The position numbers were made by a program, and so were the translations under genes. This document shows, in pieces, positions 51,763 through 61,986 of a stretch of DNA of 64,000 bases. Under the pieces are notes generated by a model. That model saw only the letters and a program-made list of their open reading frames with translations, did not search any database and was not told the origin of the DNA. The number at the start of each line of letters is the position of its first letter. Within the stretch, counting starts at the first letter, position 1. The stretch comes from Mastigamoeba balamuthi. Its lineage: Eukaryota; Evosea; Mastigamoebida; Mastigamoebidae. The stretch spans positions 354,943-418,942 of the forward strand of contig CACRSC010000068.1 of assembly GCA_902651635.1 (NCBI GenBank). Reading direction: 5' to 3'.

Positions 51763-54536
51763 CTAGCAACTGGTCTGCCCACCTGCAGTTGGAGTATGCG
51801 GGGCGAGGTCAATCCGGCTGCCCCGTTCGTCCCGGATCCACGTGTCCATCGTGACATCTCCCGAGGGACCGAGCGTAAGCTCGACGACGCGGGCTCCGTG
51901 GTACATGGGCGCCTCGGGGTTGTAGTACCCGTAGCCCGTCTTGCGGCCGTAGCACATCATAAGGAGTGGCTTGCCTGGCAGGGTCCCACAGAAGTCGTTG
52001 ACGTGGTCGTGCCCCACGAACATGCCGCGCACCCCGGCATTGTACGCCGCCTCGTAGAGCCCCGTGTTGGTCTTGGGACAGCACACCTTCTCGTTCTTGC
52101 TTCCCATGACCGTCGCCGTGTTCCACAGCGTCACGTACTCGGGCACGGGGATGTGGAAGAACATCAGCGAGAATGGGTTCTGTGTCTGCAAGACCCGAGC
52201 TCAGTCCAAGCAGGCCGAGAGTGAGGTGCAACTGACCATCTGCCACCTGCTGGCCAGGGTGCTGGACGAGCTCTGGAACCAGTCGACCTGGCTGCGCGTG
52301 ACACACCCGTCGCCACCGACGCCCTCGCAGGAGCGGTCAGAGACACCCAGGAACCACAGCAGTGACGCGGGCGTCTGCTCCGACGCAGCTACGCTCTTGT
52401 AGATGGGGAGGTAGTAGTTGGACTCGCCAAAGAGGTCTGTGGAAGGCGATGCATGGGCGGGCGGGCTTCAGCGAGGGAGGGGGGCAGAGGAGCCGAGCTG
52501 ACCTGCAGGCCCCGAGGTGGTGAGGCTCCCGGGAAGCTGGGCGTCCATCGTGAACATCTCCTGGCGGTTGAGCGGGCCGTCGTCGTCGTGGTTGCCAAAG
52601 CTAGTTGTCCCCACCATGAGAGAGGGGACTGACATGCTGCCGACGCCGGCGGGGCGAGGGAAGATGCGTACAGCCTGGCCCACTTGTAGTTGCCGCGGGC
52701 GGCCACGCTGGTGGCCCTCTTCCAGTTGTTGATGGCGTTGGACTTGGCCTTGATGCTGGTGCCGCTCATGAGGTCGCCCGTGTACACGATCAGGTCCGGG
52801 TGCTCTGCCTGCAGCACCGTCGCCTGAACCGCGTCGGTCTTGTCGTTCTCACTATCGACGCGGTAGTGCATGTCTGCGAGGGCGCTCAGAAGGGGTGGCA
52901 GGCACGAAGGAGAGGAGGAGGGGGAGGAGAGCGGACCAGTGAACTGGACTATCTTGAACTTGCGGTTGTTGTTGAACGAGAGCCTCCGCGAGGTGTCGAT
53001 CTCGCAGTTGGCCCCCGCGAAGCTGGCGATGCACTCGCAGCGCGCCGCCGCCTCGTTGCACCTGCCGCCGTTGAAGCAGCCCCCGCACGAGTCCTGCACG
53101 CTCTGGCAGCGCATCCGGATGCCGTTGAGCGCCGTGTCGTCCCCGGAGCCCTGGCGGGCCTCGAGCCTCGTCTGTATCGCCGTGACCACCTGCCCCTGCG
53201 GGCACACGTACTCCTGCGACCAGTCTCCCCAGCTCGTCCTGCGAGAGCGAGAGAGAGAGCGGATGCACCTGGTGAGCCGCCCTCTTGATGTTCGCATCAG
53301 TATCTCGGACGGCGCACTTTCCGAGCTCGGGGCTGTAGGCCGTCTGGCGGTCGCCGGAGCGACATATGAAGACGATCCTGTTGAGGGCCGTGTCGTCCTT
53401 GCGGTCGCAGCAGTGCTCGTTGAGCACCTTGAACCCCACGATGTAGTAGCCCTGCAGAGCTCCGTCAGTCGAGTCGCCCATAGCACCAGTTGAAGTTTCC
53501 ATTTCACAACGTCCCAAAGACGACGCTGGGAGCTCAGGCGGGGCGGACGGACCGAGGGGCACGAGTGCGGCTGGTCCCACGTGCCCCAGGGCCCGACGGA
53601 GGAGTGGGGCCTGTAGAGGCCCGGGAGGCCCGTGCCGAGGTCGCTGCAGGCCATCTGGAGGCCGTTGAGCGCCGTGTCGTCGCCCTTGCCCTGGGGGCCC
53701 TCGCTCAGCGTCTGCAGGCCCACGCCAGCCGCGTGGCCCTCGCACTGGTCCCACACGCCCCAGTCGCCCACGGCCCCCGCGAACTCGAGCACGCTCTGCG
53801 ACGGCAGCGCGGCCGCCACGCAGTCGAGGGCCAGGCCGTTGAGCGCCGTGTCGTCGCCCGTCCCCGGGGCCTCGAGCTGCGTCTGCAGGCCGCTCGCGTA
53901 CGTCCCGTCGGGGCACACGACGTCCTCGGTCCACTCGCCCCACGCCGTCCTGGGGGGTGGCACTGTGGGCTCGCTGCGAGTCAACTGATGGCTGCGGCTC
54001 ACTTGCCCGCGGGGCCGTAGGGGCCCAGCAGCTGGCTGCTGCCCAGGGCCCTGCACAGGATCATCGCCTGGTTCACCGCCGTGTCGTCGCCCTTCCCCTG
54101 GGGGCGCTCCCTCCTCAGCCTGAACCCCGCCACGTACGCCTGCCCGCGTCAAAAACCCGTCGGATAACCGTCAGAGTGGACCGGAAACTCGTGGCGAAAC
54201 GCGTCGGGTCACCTGAGCGGGGCAGAGGAGGGGCTCGTCCCAGGAGCCCAGCGGGCCCTCGGAGGACACGGGGCCCGGCACGGGGGCAGCGTCGGGGGCG
54301 CTGGGGCTGCGGCAGTGCAGGCGGAGGGCGTTGGCCGCCGTGTCGTCGGCTGCGCTGCCCTGGGCGGCCTGCGACTTGGTGCTCAGGCCCGCGGCCAGCA
54401 TCGGCCCGCTGCAGTGCTCCCACGGGCCCCACGCGCCCCACACGCCACCCGAGGCCACCGCAGTTCCCCGCTGCGTGTCGGCGGCGCTCAGGCAAGCCAG
54501 CAGCAGCAGCGACAACAGGACCACAGCGTCTGTCAT
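51763..54536 (-). CDS. Secreted VMO1 x2 - EGF - metallophosphatase fusion
   Basis: Nine exons (54213-54536, 54003-54139, 53553-53949, 53318-53451, 52937-53238, 52672-52873, 52503-52600, 52237-52436, 51763-52185) give 738 residues with all phases consistent. After a signal peptide come six repeats of the VMO1 type (G-x-W-x-x-W ... GDDTALNGLALDC; others GDDTALNGLQMAC, KDDTALNRIVFIC, GDDTALNGIRMRC), enough for two beta-prisms. An EGF-like module follows (CFNGGRCNEAAARCECIASF). The C-terminal 300 residues are a calcineurin-like phosphatase of purple-acid-phosphatase type: TDMHY, YTGDLMSG, FGNHDDD, FFHIPVPEY and VGHDHVNDF supply the metal ligands. VMO1 domains coat egg membranes in vertebrates and may bind glycans. 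The protein should be secreted and glycan-targeted. Confidence 0.9.
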
Positions 54537-54695
54537 TCTTCTGCTCTTCTGTTGAGTGAGTGCGTTTCTCTATGCTAGTTTCTGACCGGCGAGAAGGCAA
54601 AACCGGCGGTTTTCCAGTTGCATCACCACGCCCCACGTCATAGTACAAGATATTTCGCGTGACGTCGTGGCTTGCGGTTGCTGGGATGTGATCCT

Positions 54696-54870
54696 ATCAG
54701 GTTCGTCGCTCTTGCGAGTCGAGCCGAATTGCTTCGCTCACGCCAAGGCGCCCGCGTGCGTGTGTGGATGTGGTCCGTACGGGAGCGTCGATGCAGTGCG
54801 GGACTCTTCGAGGCAGCGAGAAAATGCCGCACAGTACCTGAGAAAGCCACAGCAACCGGACACCCAGTTG
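54696..54870 (+). repeat. Dispersed direct repeat, copy 2
   Basis: Partner of 51386-51560 (see there). It lies 160 bases upstream of the start codon of the VMO1-EGF-phosphatase gene, so it may overlap its promoter. Confidence 0.8.
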
Positions 54871-54982
54871 ACCCACAAACGAGTGCTTGAGCAGCGCGCC
54901 ACTGTTGAGAGCCTTCCCGCACTGCAACTGCGGGGGTTGAAATACGCTCGCCCCCACGAGTGGGGGCAGTCGAGCGTCTTTA

Positions 54983-55335
54983 TCACTCAAGCATTCGACA
55001 AGCGTCCTCCCGCAGTGAGCCTCCAGCGGGCGATGCGAGCCTTGAGGGCGGGAAGGTCGGTCAGGATGCGGCTGGGCAGGCAGAGGCCCGTGGCGGGCGA
55101 GTGTCGTGGCGGGACAGCCACTGCTCAATGGCGGCCCTCTCGTAGGCCGGCCGACGGGGTCCGACATGGGCAGCAACGTGATGGGGCACACGAAGCCCAG
55201 CTCCTCTGCTGACTGCTCCTCCTGGTGCTCGCCGTGCTGCTCGGGTGGTGCGGGGAACCCAGGGGGTGCCGTTGCGGGGACGGGCTGGACTGCTGGCAAC
55301 AGCCGGCTGTCGGGCACTCGGACACGGGTCTGACC
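54983..55335 (-). pseudogene. U-box (E3 ligase) relic
   Basis: One frame reads AEELGFVCPITLLPMSDPV, the start of a U-box. A second frame continues as YERAAIEQWLSRHDTRP and a third as ATGLCLPSRILTDLPALKAR, the middle and end of the same domain. At least two frame changes are therefore needed, with no splice sites between the pieces. U-boxes recruit E2 ubiquitin enzymes. The upstream Pro-rich sequence is in frame with the first piece, but no full gene can be traced, so I read this as a decayed gene. Confidence 0.65.
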
Positions 55336-58029
55336 CGGGTCTCTTTTCGTGGCGGAGGGCTCAGAGGGCGCCCTGGTGCGGACGCGCTGCTGGAGGCGGA
55401 GCGGGCTCTCTGTGTGCTTGCGAGGGGGGTGCAAGGGGCCGACCCGATTCCTCAGGGGCCGGGTTACACCCAGACGCATTCAGGACTCGAGCGGGTCGGC
55501 ATCGCCGGCGTAGTAGCTCGCCTGCTGCGAGAGTCTGCTGCCTTCTCCGAAGAGGGGCGGAGGTTGAGGGCTGAGCAGGCTCACGTGCTGCCACCGGGAT
55601 CGGTGCTGGCGAGGTCGAGAACAAGCCTCCTTCTCGCGGCCGTCGAGCGGGGTCCCCGCCATGGCCCGCCCGATGCGCCACAGGCTGTCGTGGGCAGAGC
55701 AGTCGATGTCGACCTGCTGGGTGATTGTCGGCGGGCTGCACGGCCCAGCCCCCATGCGCCCGATGGCCGAGATGACACTCTCGAGGACAACGACGAGGCC
55801 CATGCCGGGCGCGCAGCGCTCGTTTTCGCCGCGCCACACCACAATGTTCTGGGGGCCCGACGGCGTCAGTCCCGGGCAGGGCCATCGGGAATGCGGGCGG
55901 GAGAGCAGCGGGTCGTGTTGGCCCACCTCGCTGATGGCGGGCATCGCGCTCTGAGGCTTCTCGGGACCCCTGCTGCGCGTCGTTGTTCTGCCACTTGTCG
56001 CCGTCGAGCAGCTCACTGCTCTGCATCGGCGCGACCCTCTGCTGGTCCTGATGATGCGCGAGGGCGCGAACTAGCTGTGAGAATTGCCTTGGCAGATCAC
56101 ATTCCCTTTAGAGTTGTAGTACGCTCGGTGGCGATGACGGCGCCTGCAGTGCGGGTGCGGGTGCTCGCGGTGCATCTGACCCAGCGGAAGGTGCCCGAGC
56201 AGGTCCGCGAACTGCCGTGGGTTCGTGTTCGAGTAGGAGCTCTTGAATTCCGAAGCATTTGAATCGAGTTTTTGCCGCAAAATTGAGGCCGATGTGCGGG
56301 AGCGCTCGCATCGCGAAGGCCACGAGGTCAAAGACCGCGCCACTCGCGGTCTCGCGGACGCGGGTCATGAATACCGATTCCAGCAAGGTGCACAGTGCCA
56401 CGGATGACGCCGACCACGAGAAGGACTTGGCAGCTCCGCCGACTATTGTCACAGCGAGTTTTATCACATCCCGTGGGAGTTGGGTCACAGTCACACGCAC
56501 ACTTCAACGGCTGCACCATTTCATGAACGGGCTGCACAACTGCCACTGTTACAGGCAGGGAGGGGAGGTACGAGTGCTCAAAAGATGAATCGCCGCAGAT
56601 TTGGCAGACCCGACGGCCTCCTGGGGTATTGCTGAACTCCAAGCAAGGCCCAAAGGGGCAAAAAAGAAGCTTCATCAGTTATTGTGTGGGTTTGGGTTCG
56701 TCGTCATGGGCCTTCGGACTATTGGGTTGTCATCATCTGAAGCTACAGTACACTCTCTGTATTCTGCACTCCACGAACCACGGGTCTTTTCATCCGAAGA
56801 GAGGACTTATGGGTAAACAACGTGTTTTCCCCGTGACGTTGGTGACCCATGAGAGCGCCAGATAGCTGTGTGTATTCGCAGGAGGGCTGTACGGGAGGGG
56901 GTGCCCGGCGCCGAGTCGAGTCGCGACTTTTCCGGCAGCAAACGCTGAGCGCAGATTTTCATATTGTTGTCCAACACGCTCTTGTTCTCGTTGCGCCGAG
57001 GAGTGAGAAGCGCGCGCGTGCGTCGGGGCTCGGGACCAGCGAGGGTGGGACACCGCGGTACCTCCGCGAGAAAGCTGGAGGAGTGCTGGCGAGCATGCGC
57101 CTGGTGTCGGTGTCCGCGAGGTAATTGAGCGCGCTAACTCACACCCATATTCCGGCGGGCCCTTTCTCTCTGTTCGTTTGGCGCTCGTACGCGAGGAGCA
57201 GTGGCGCCCTGCCGCCCGCGCAGAGACGGGGCGCTTGGCGTCGGCGAGGAACGTCGCGACGACCGCGGGGGCCGTATCGTAGCGGTCCGTCCGTCGTCGA
57301 CAAAGTTGAACGTCGCCGGCGGGTTCCTCGCCAGGGGCCCCAGCGTGCCCCCACAGCGCGCTGTTGACGTTCATCTGCGCCCCTCCCCCGGGTGCGCTCG
57401 TGAGCTTCCTTTCCCCTTGCGGTATTTGGAGCTCCGAGTGCGCTGATGAGAGGGGATTCCCCGTACCACGACTGTGGCCAACTCGCAGAGAGAAATTACC
57501 TCAACTGGCAGCTGCGCCGACCCCGAGACTGCGCTCGGCGGCCCTCTCGTGCCCGGCACCTCCGCTTGTAGCCGTGTGCATCCGAGGACGACAGGACAAC
57601 ACCGGAGTTTTGTGCCTCAAAGTAATGGGCAATAACGAGTACAAAGAGAATGTTTATGTGCGTGGCGCAATCATGACGCCACACGACGGCAAGCAGCAGC
57701 ATTATACCGACGCGCCACAGGGCGACGAGGAGCCACGAAGTGCACGAAGCCGAAGCCCGCCGTCAGTAGGTACACATCCAGCTACTGCTCCCCTCTTCCC
57801 CCTTCGGATGGAATGCAGAGCAAAGAACCGAACAGATATCCGCAACCAGGAAGCGATATGCAGTTGCAGGCCAGAGACAATGTCCCCTGCAGGCTTGTCT
57901 CAACGCCTGCAATAACCAGCTTGTTCGAGTGCTGAATACGTCTGGGAGCAACACAGCCCACGAGAAAACCTGCGGCCCCTCATGTGTCAGTGAGCCCGCT
58001 CTCCACCCTCTTTGGTTCTCTGAATCTGG

Positions 58030-59792
58030 TCACAGAAACAGCATTACTGCGAAGAGGGCATGTGCGCGAGCTGCCACGCCAACGGAGCTCGCAGGGGCTG
58101 AGGAGTCCACGGTGTGCCTAGAGTCATTGTCCACTGGCCCTGAGCTGGCGGATGACACAGTCGTGTACGGGTTGGAATTTCTGGAGAGCCAGCTCTGCAG
58201 CAGCTTCTGGCGCTCGGTCGGCGTCCTGGCGAGCGCCATGTCTGTCCTGTTCTCTGTGTACTCGACGCTCCAGCCGTTCCACTCGCGGAACGCGTGGTAG
58301 ATCCAGTGCCACCCGTGCTCCTCAAACACCTCGATGCAGTCCCTGATGTACCTGTACGCGCTGTTGTTCGCCGCCCACCTGACCGCCGAAAACTCTCCCA
58401 CGATGACTGGCAGCCATCGCCCTCTCGTGAGTGTCGGTACGAGAGGATTGTGCGGCGGTCCGCACTCTGGATCTTGAAGGTTTCGCTGAATGCCTTGGCC
58501 GCTGCCAGGGTCTTTCGTATCATCGCCATGTCCCACGTGTTGTTGAAGTCGCAGGCCATCCTCGAGGGGTACTGCGCGCCAACTGGCACGCCGGAGAGCA
58601 CGCCCTGGTGCGTGAAGCACGTGGGGGAGTACATGTGCAGTGTGTAGAGCACCTTGTCGACGGGCACCGGCAGCTCGGGCGCCCCGTACGGGCCTCCCCA
58701 GTTGTCGAACGAGACGACGATGGGCCTCTGAGGGTCCACCGCCCTGACGGCCCTGGCCACTCGCTCTGCTAACTGCGCCCAAAGGATGGCCCCTGGATGC
58801 CTTATGTTGTTGGAGAACGCGGGCTCGTTGAGGAGGTCGAACGCCCACATCCACTCGTACTCGCCCTTGTACCGCTCCGCGATGCGCTCCCACAGCTCCA
58901 CAAACGCCTCCTGCATCTCGCGGTTGTACTGCAGCTCGCACAGCCGCTCTGGGCCCGGCGTGCAGTTGCCAGGGCACTCGTGCATGTCGAGGAGCACTTT
59001 GATGCCCTGTGCCCTCGCCGTGTCGCGCGTGGCGTCGACCCAGTTGTCCAGGCTGCTGCGGATGATGGGCCACCACCTGCTCGTGTTGCGTGTCCGGATC
59101 AGCGGGTCGGTCAGCTGGAAGCGCACGACGTTGGCTCCCCAGCTCCCGAGGACCCCCAGCGACGCAGCGCTGACTGTCTCGGCGACCATCGCGCCACGCA
59201 GCCTCGTGCTGACGCCAGAGAACCAGTGCCAGCCCGTCGGGAGCTGCACGACCGTCACGTTGAGGTCGTGGAACTCGGCGCAGCCGCTGGACTCCTGCAG
59301 GCCCAGGCTGACAACGATCCTCGACGGCGCCGTCGCGCTGTTGTAGAACGTCCACGTGTACGACAGCTGGCGCTGTTCGACATCGCCCCACACAGCCGGG
59401 TTGTCGTGGGTCGTGGCACCGCTGAGGGTCCGCGAGACCATGAACTTGAGGCCGTTCCACTCGTGCAGCGGCACAGACACGTTGTGCGCTGCCACGGTCA
59501 CCGAGACGCTCAGACGGACAGGCAGCGGGTCCCACAGGGCGGGGTCGAGCTCTGTGGACACCATCGTGATGCCGGTGCCCCTCTGGCAGACCCTGAGACC
59601 GGGCCCTGAGCCCCCGATGAGGCTGATGCCGTCAGCGTTGGCCCACCCGGTCCACTCGGAGCCCAGCGCGTCGCCCACTGAGCTGCCGGCGAAGTCGTAG
59701 ACCCGCTGGTGCCTCAGCGTGGGCGTGTACTGGGCCCGGGCAGCAGCCACCAGCTCCAGAGCCAGAATGGCGGTCCAGCAGACGCGGGGCAT
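58030..59792 (-). CDS. GH5 family glycoside hydrolase (cellulase-like), secreted, GPI-anchor signal
   Basis: Two exons (58466-59792, 58030-58406) give 567 residues. A signal peptide (CWTAILALELVAAARAQ) leads into a beta-sandwich-like N-terminal domain (about 25-200), then a GH5 barrel: GANVVRFQLTDPLI, KVLLDMHECPG, FDLLNEP with the acid/base Glu, VVSFDNWGGP, YTLHMYSP, and IVGEFSAVRW with the nucleophile Glu. The C-terminus ends in a Ser-rich stretch and a hydrophobic tail (VGVAARAHALFAVMLFL) like a GPI-attachment signal. GH5 enzymes cut cellulose, mannan and similar glucans. A frameshifted paralogue lies at 47720. The intron starts GTGCGG and is 59 bases. Confidence 0.92.
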
Positions 59793-60251
59793 GGCTTCCG
59801 AGGCGGTTGTGCACAACTGCCCTATTAGTATTCCTCTTCAGCAACAGATTCGTCCGAGCAAATCCCTCTATCCGCTCCGAACTCTGTTGAGATTGGCGTG
59901 GCGCTTTGGGCACCTGAAGGACAATCAGGATACTGTAGGAAGCCAAGGGGATTCAGGCTGCAATTTACGGAATGCACAGACTTCACAACACGTGGGCACC
60001 ATTCCCGCCCTCTCAACGGACACCAAATCGCACAAAATTATCTCCAATTCCGTGTGAAACAGCGGGCAGAGCGCCCCTTGGTGAACCGCCGCCACGACGG
60101 GGTCCTGCTTCTGCAGCGCCTGAATCTTGAGTGAGTCTGCATAGTTCAAATCTTCGCCGATACCGCATGTGGTATCAGACCACAGCTTCTGCATTGTTGC
60201 ACCGCTACTGCACAGTCCTGTCACACGCTGAGCGTCCCGAGACCCCTCGGA
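59793..60251. other. Divergent intergenic region
   Basis: 459 bases between the GH5 start and the next start on the plus strand. Lower in GC than the genes; no element recognised. Confidence 0.5.
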
Positions 60252-61757
60252 ATGGCGGAGCCCTCGCCCGCCCTGGTCTCCGTCGAGTACCTCGAGACCG
60301 TCCTCCCCAAGCAGCCCGTGCGCGCCACCCGCGGTCGCACCCTCGCTGTTCTGAAACCGAAACCCGCAGGGCAACGACTTCCCTCCCGTGCTCTCGCTGT
60401 CCTTCAGGGATATCGCCTACGACGACGAGGCGCGATTGGTGAGCCCCGCGCTCGCGCAGCGCACAGCGCACCCTCCTTTCGCTCGCGCCGCGACGATAAT
60501 GGCTGACAGCCGGTATTCGCCCCGTTTTCGTGCGTCTTTTGCGCCATTTTGTGCCCAGATGTGTATCACCGCCACCAGGGAGTGGCGAGAATCGCGCTCG
60601 CTGCGCGCGGCGGACGTCATCGCAGCGGGCGTGGGGGCGTCGCTGTACCAGCAGGCGACGTTCGAGAGTGCGCTGTCCTCCCGGCATTTCCGCGGCGGGG
60701 CAATTGCGAAAAATAGGCGCACGGGGCTCAGGTCAGTTCTGCCCCCCTAAATAGAGATTGCCGAGTGCGCCCTGTGCCGCGCGACCCTGGAGATCACGCC
60801 GCTCGAGGAGGTCTTCCGCACGTCGGCGGAGCCGCGGGGCGTCGAGCGCTACCAGTTCGTCGTGCGCCTCGCCTGCAAGTGCGCCCGCCGCATTTCCGAA
60901 CGGCCAACGCGAATTCGAATTCCGATTGATCTCCTTTGACCGCGCGGCGCAGCCACGCGGACCTGTACAGCGTCCTGCTGGTGGCGGACGTCGGGGGGAC
61001 GATGCTGGTGAGCCGCCCCATCGCGCTGTCGTCGCGGCCGCGGAGGTCGCGCAGGGGGAAAAACGAGCTGCCCGCTCCGTACAGCGTCGCCGTGACGTCG
61101 GCGCCAGCGGCGGCGCTGACGTGCGGCGGGCGCAGCAGCCAGGCGCAGTCGTTCCTCGACTACGTGCGCAGCTCGGCCTCGGCGGCGCCCGCGCTGGAGA
61201 CGCTGCTCTACGGAGGGAAGCCGCGGGTGCCGACGACGTCGTCGTCGCCGCTGCTGCGCCAGCACCTGACCGTCGAGGTCCACGTGTCGCTGTCGATGAT
61301 GCCCAGGGAGGACACGCTGCGACACCTCGAGTACTTCCGAACCAACAGCGCCCCGGGCAAGATCAGGGCGCACTACCGCATCCTCCCCAGTGCGTGCCTC
61401 TCATTCACACACACACACACTCTCTCTTCTCTCTCCACTCAACTCTACGCCACTCTCTTCTCTCTCTCTCTCTCTCTCTCGTTGTTAAGAGCACCACACT
61501 CTCAATGGCTGCTCGGGTGTGGCTGTGGCTATGGGATGACCTACCTCCTGTGGTGCTGCAACTGTCCGTGTGGATGCACTTGTGCCTCTGGCATTATACT
61601 GACGGTGATGGCGGGGCGCACAGGCCAGGTGGTCGTCGTGGTCGTCGCGTACAGAAGCGCCGAGGCTGCGGCCAAGGCCTCGGCGGTGCGCGACAAGTAC
61701 CTGGCCGATCGCAGCATCAGCATCCAGCTGCTCTCCATCACCAACACGCTGATGTGA
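60252..61757 (+). CDS. Uncharacterised six-exon protein
   Basis: Exons 60252-60317, 60370-60438, 60559-60667, 60755-60878, 60953-61389 and 61624-61757 give 312 residues with every phase consistent. Donors are GTGCGC, GTGAGC, GTGCGC, GTGCGC and GTGCGT. Features are DFPPVLSLSFRDIAYDDEAR, a CxxC pair (IAECALCRATLEITP), YQFVVRLACNHADLYSVLLV, a basic patch (SRPRRSRRGKN), and a C-terminal part with KYLADRSISIQLLSITNT. The CxxC, Cys and His spacing with a beta-rich pattern recalls Ig-like DNA-binding folds, but I recognise no family. The fifth intron holds CA and CT microsatellites. Confidence 0.75.
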
Positions 61758-61986
61758 GCTCAGCGTCTATGTGACGCCGAATACAGATTTATGCACCCCC
61801 AGCCCAACACCTCACCGCCCGAGATTCCGAAAAACAGTCAGATTTTTCCCGGCCCACAGAGATATCGTGCCTTGCTGCTTGGGAGCAAGAAAATCTGCGA
61901 ATTTCTGAACACGCCGGCATAACCGTCGCTACAAGAGCCGGTGCGCTGTGTGCCCCGTATCCTATCTGCCATCCGGGCGCCAGGGA

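Larger units (their letters stand above)
54537..58029. other. Long gene-poor stretch
   Basis: About 3.5 kb without an intact gene that I can support. It contains repeat copy 2 (54696-54870), a U-box relic (54983-55335), and several fragments with partial protein-like character on the minus strand (for example 56108-56500, beginning MRVTVTQLPRDVIKLAVTIV, and 57496-57702 with a hydrophobic N-terminus). The last few could be decayed exons. Confidence 0.5.

Noticed and set aside
54001-54007. GC donor (GCAAGT) for intron 2 of the VMO1-EGF-phosphatase gene
   Set aside because: It breaks the phase; the GTGAGC site four bases on keeps it, so this intron is ordinary.
57139-57374. Possible decayed exon of an AbfB-like protein
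   Set aside because: Only a few residues resemble the family and the frames alternate; not enough to support a call.
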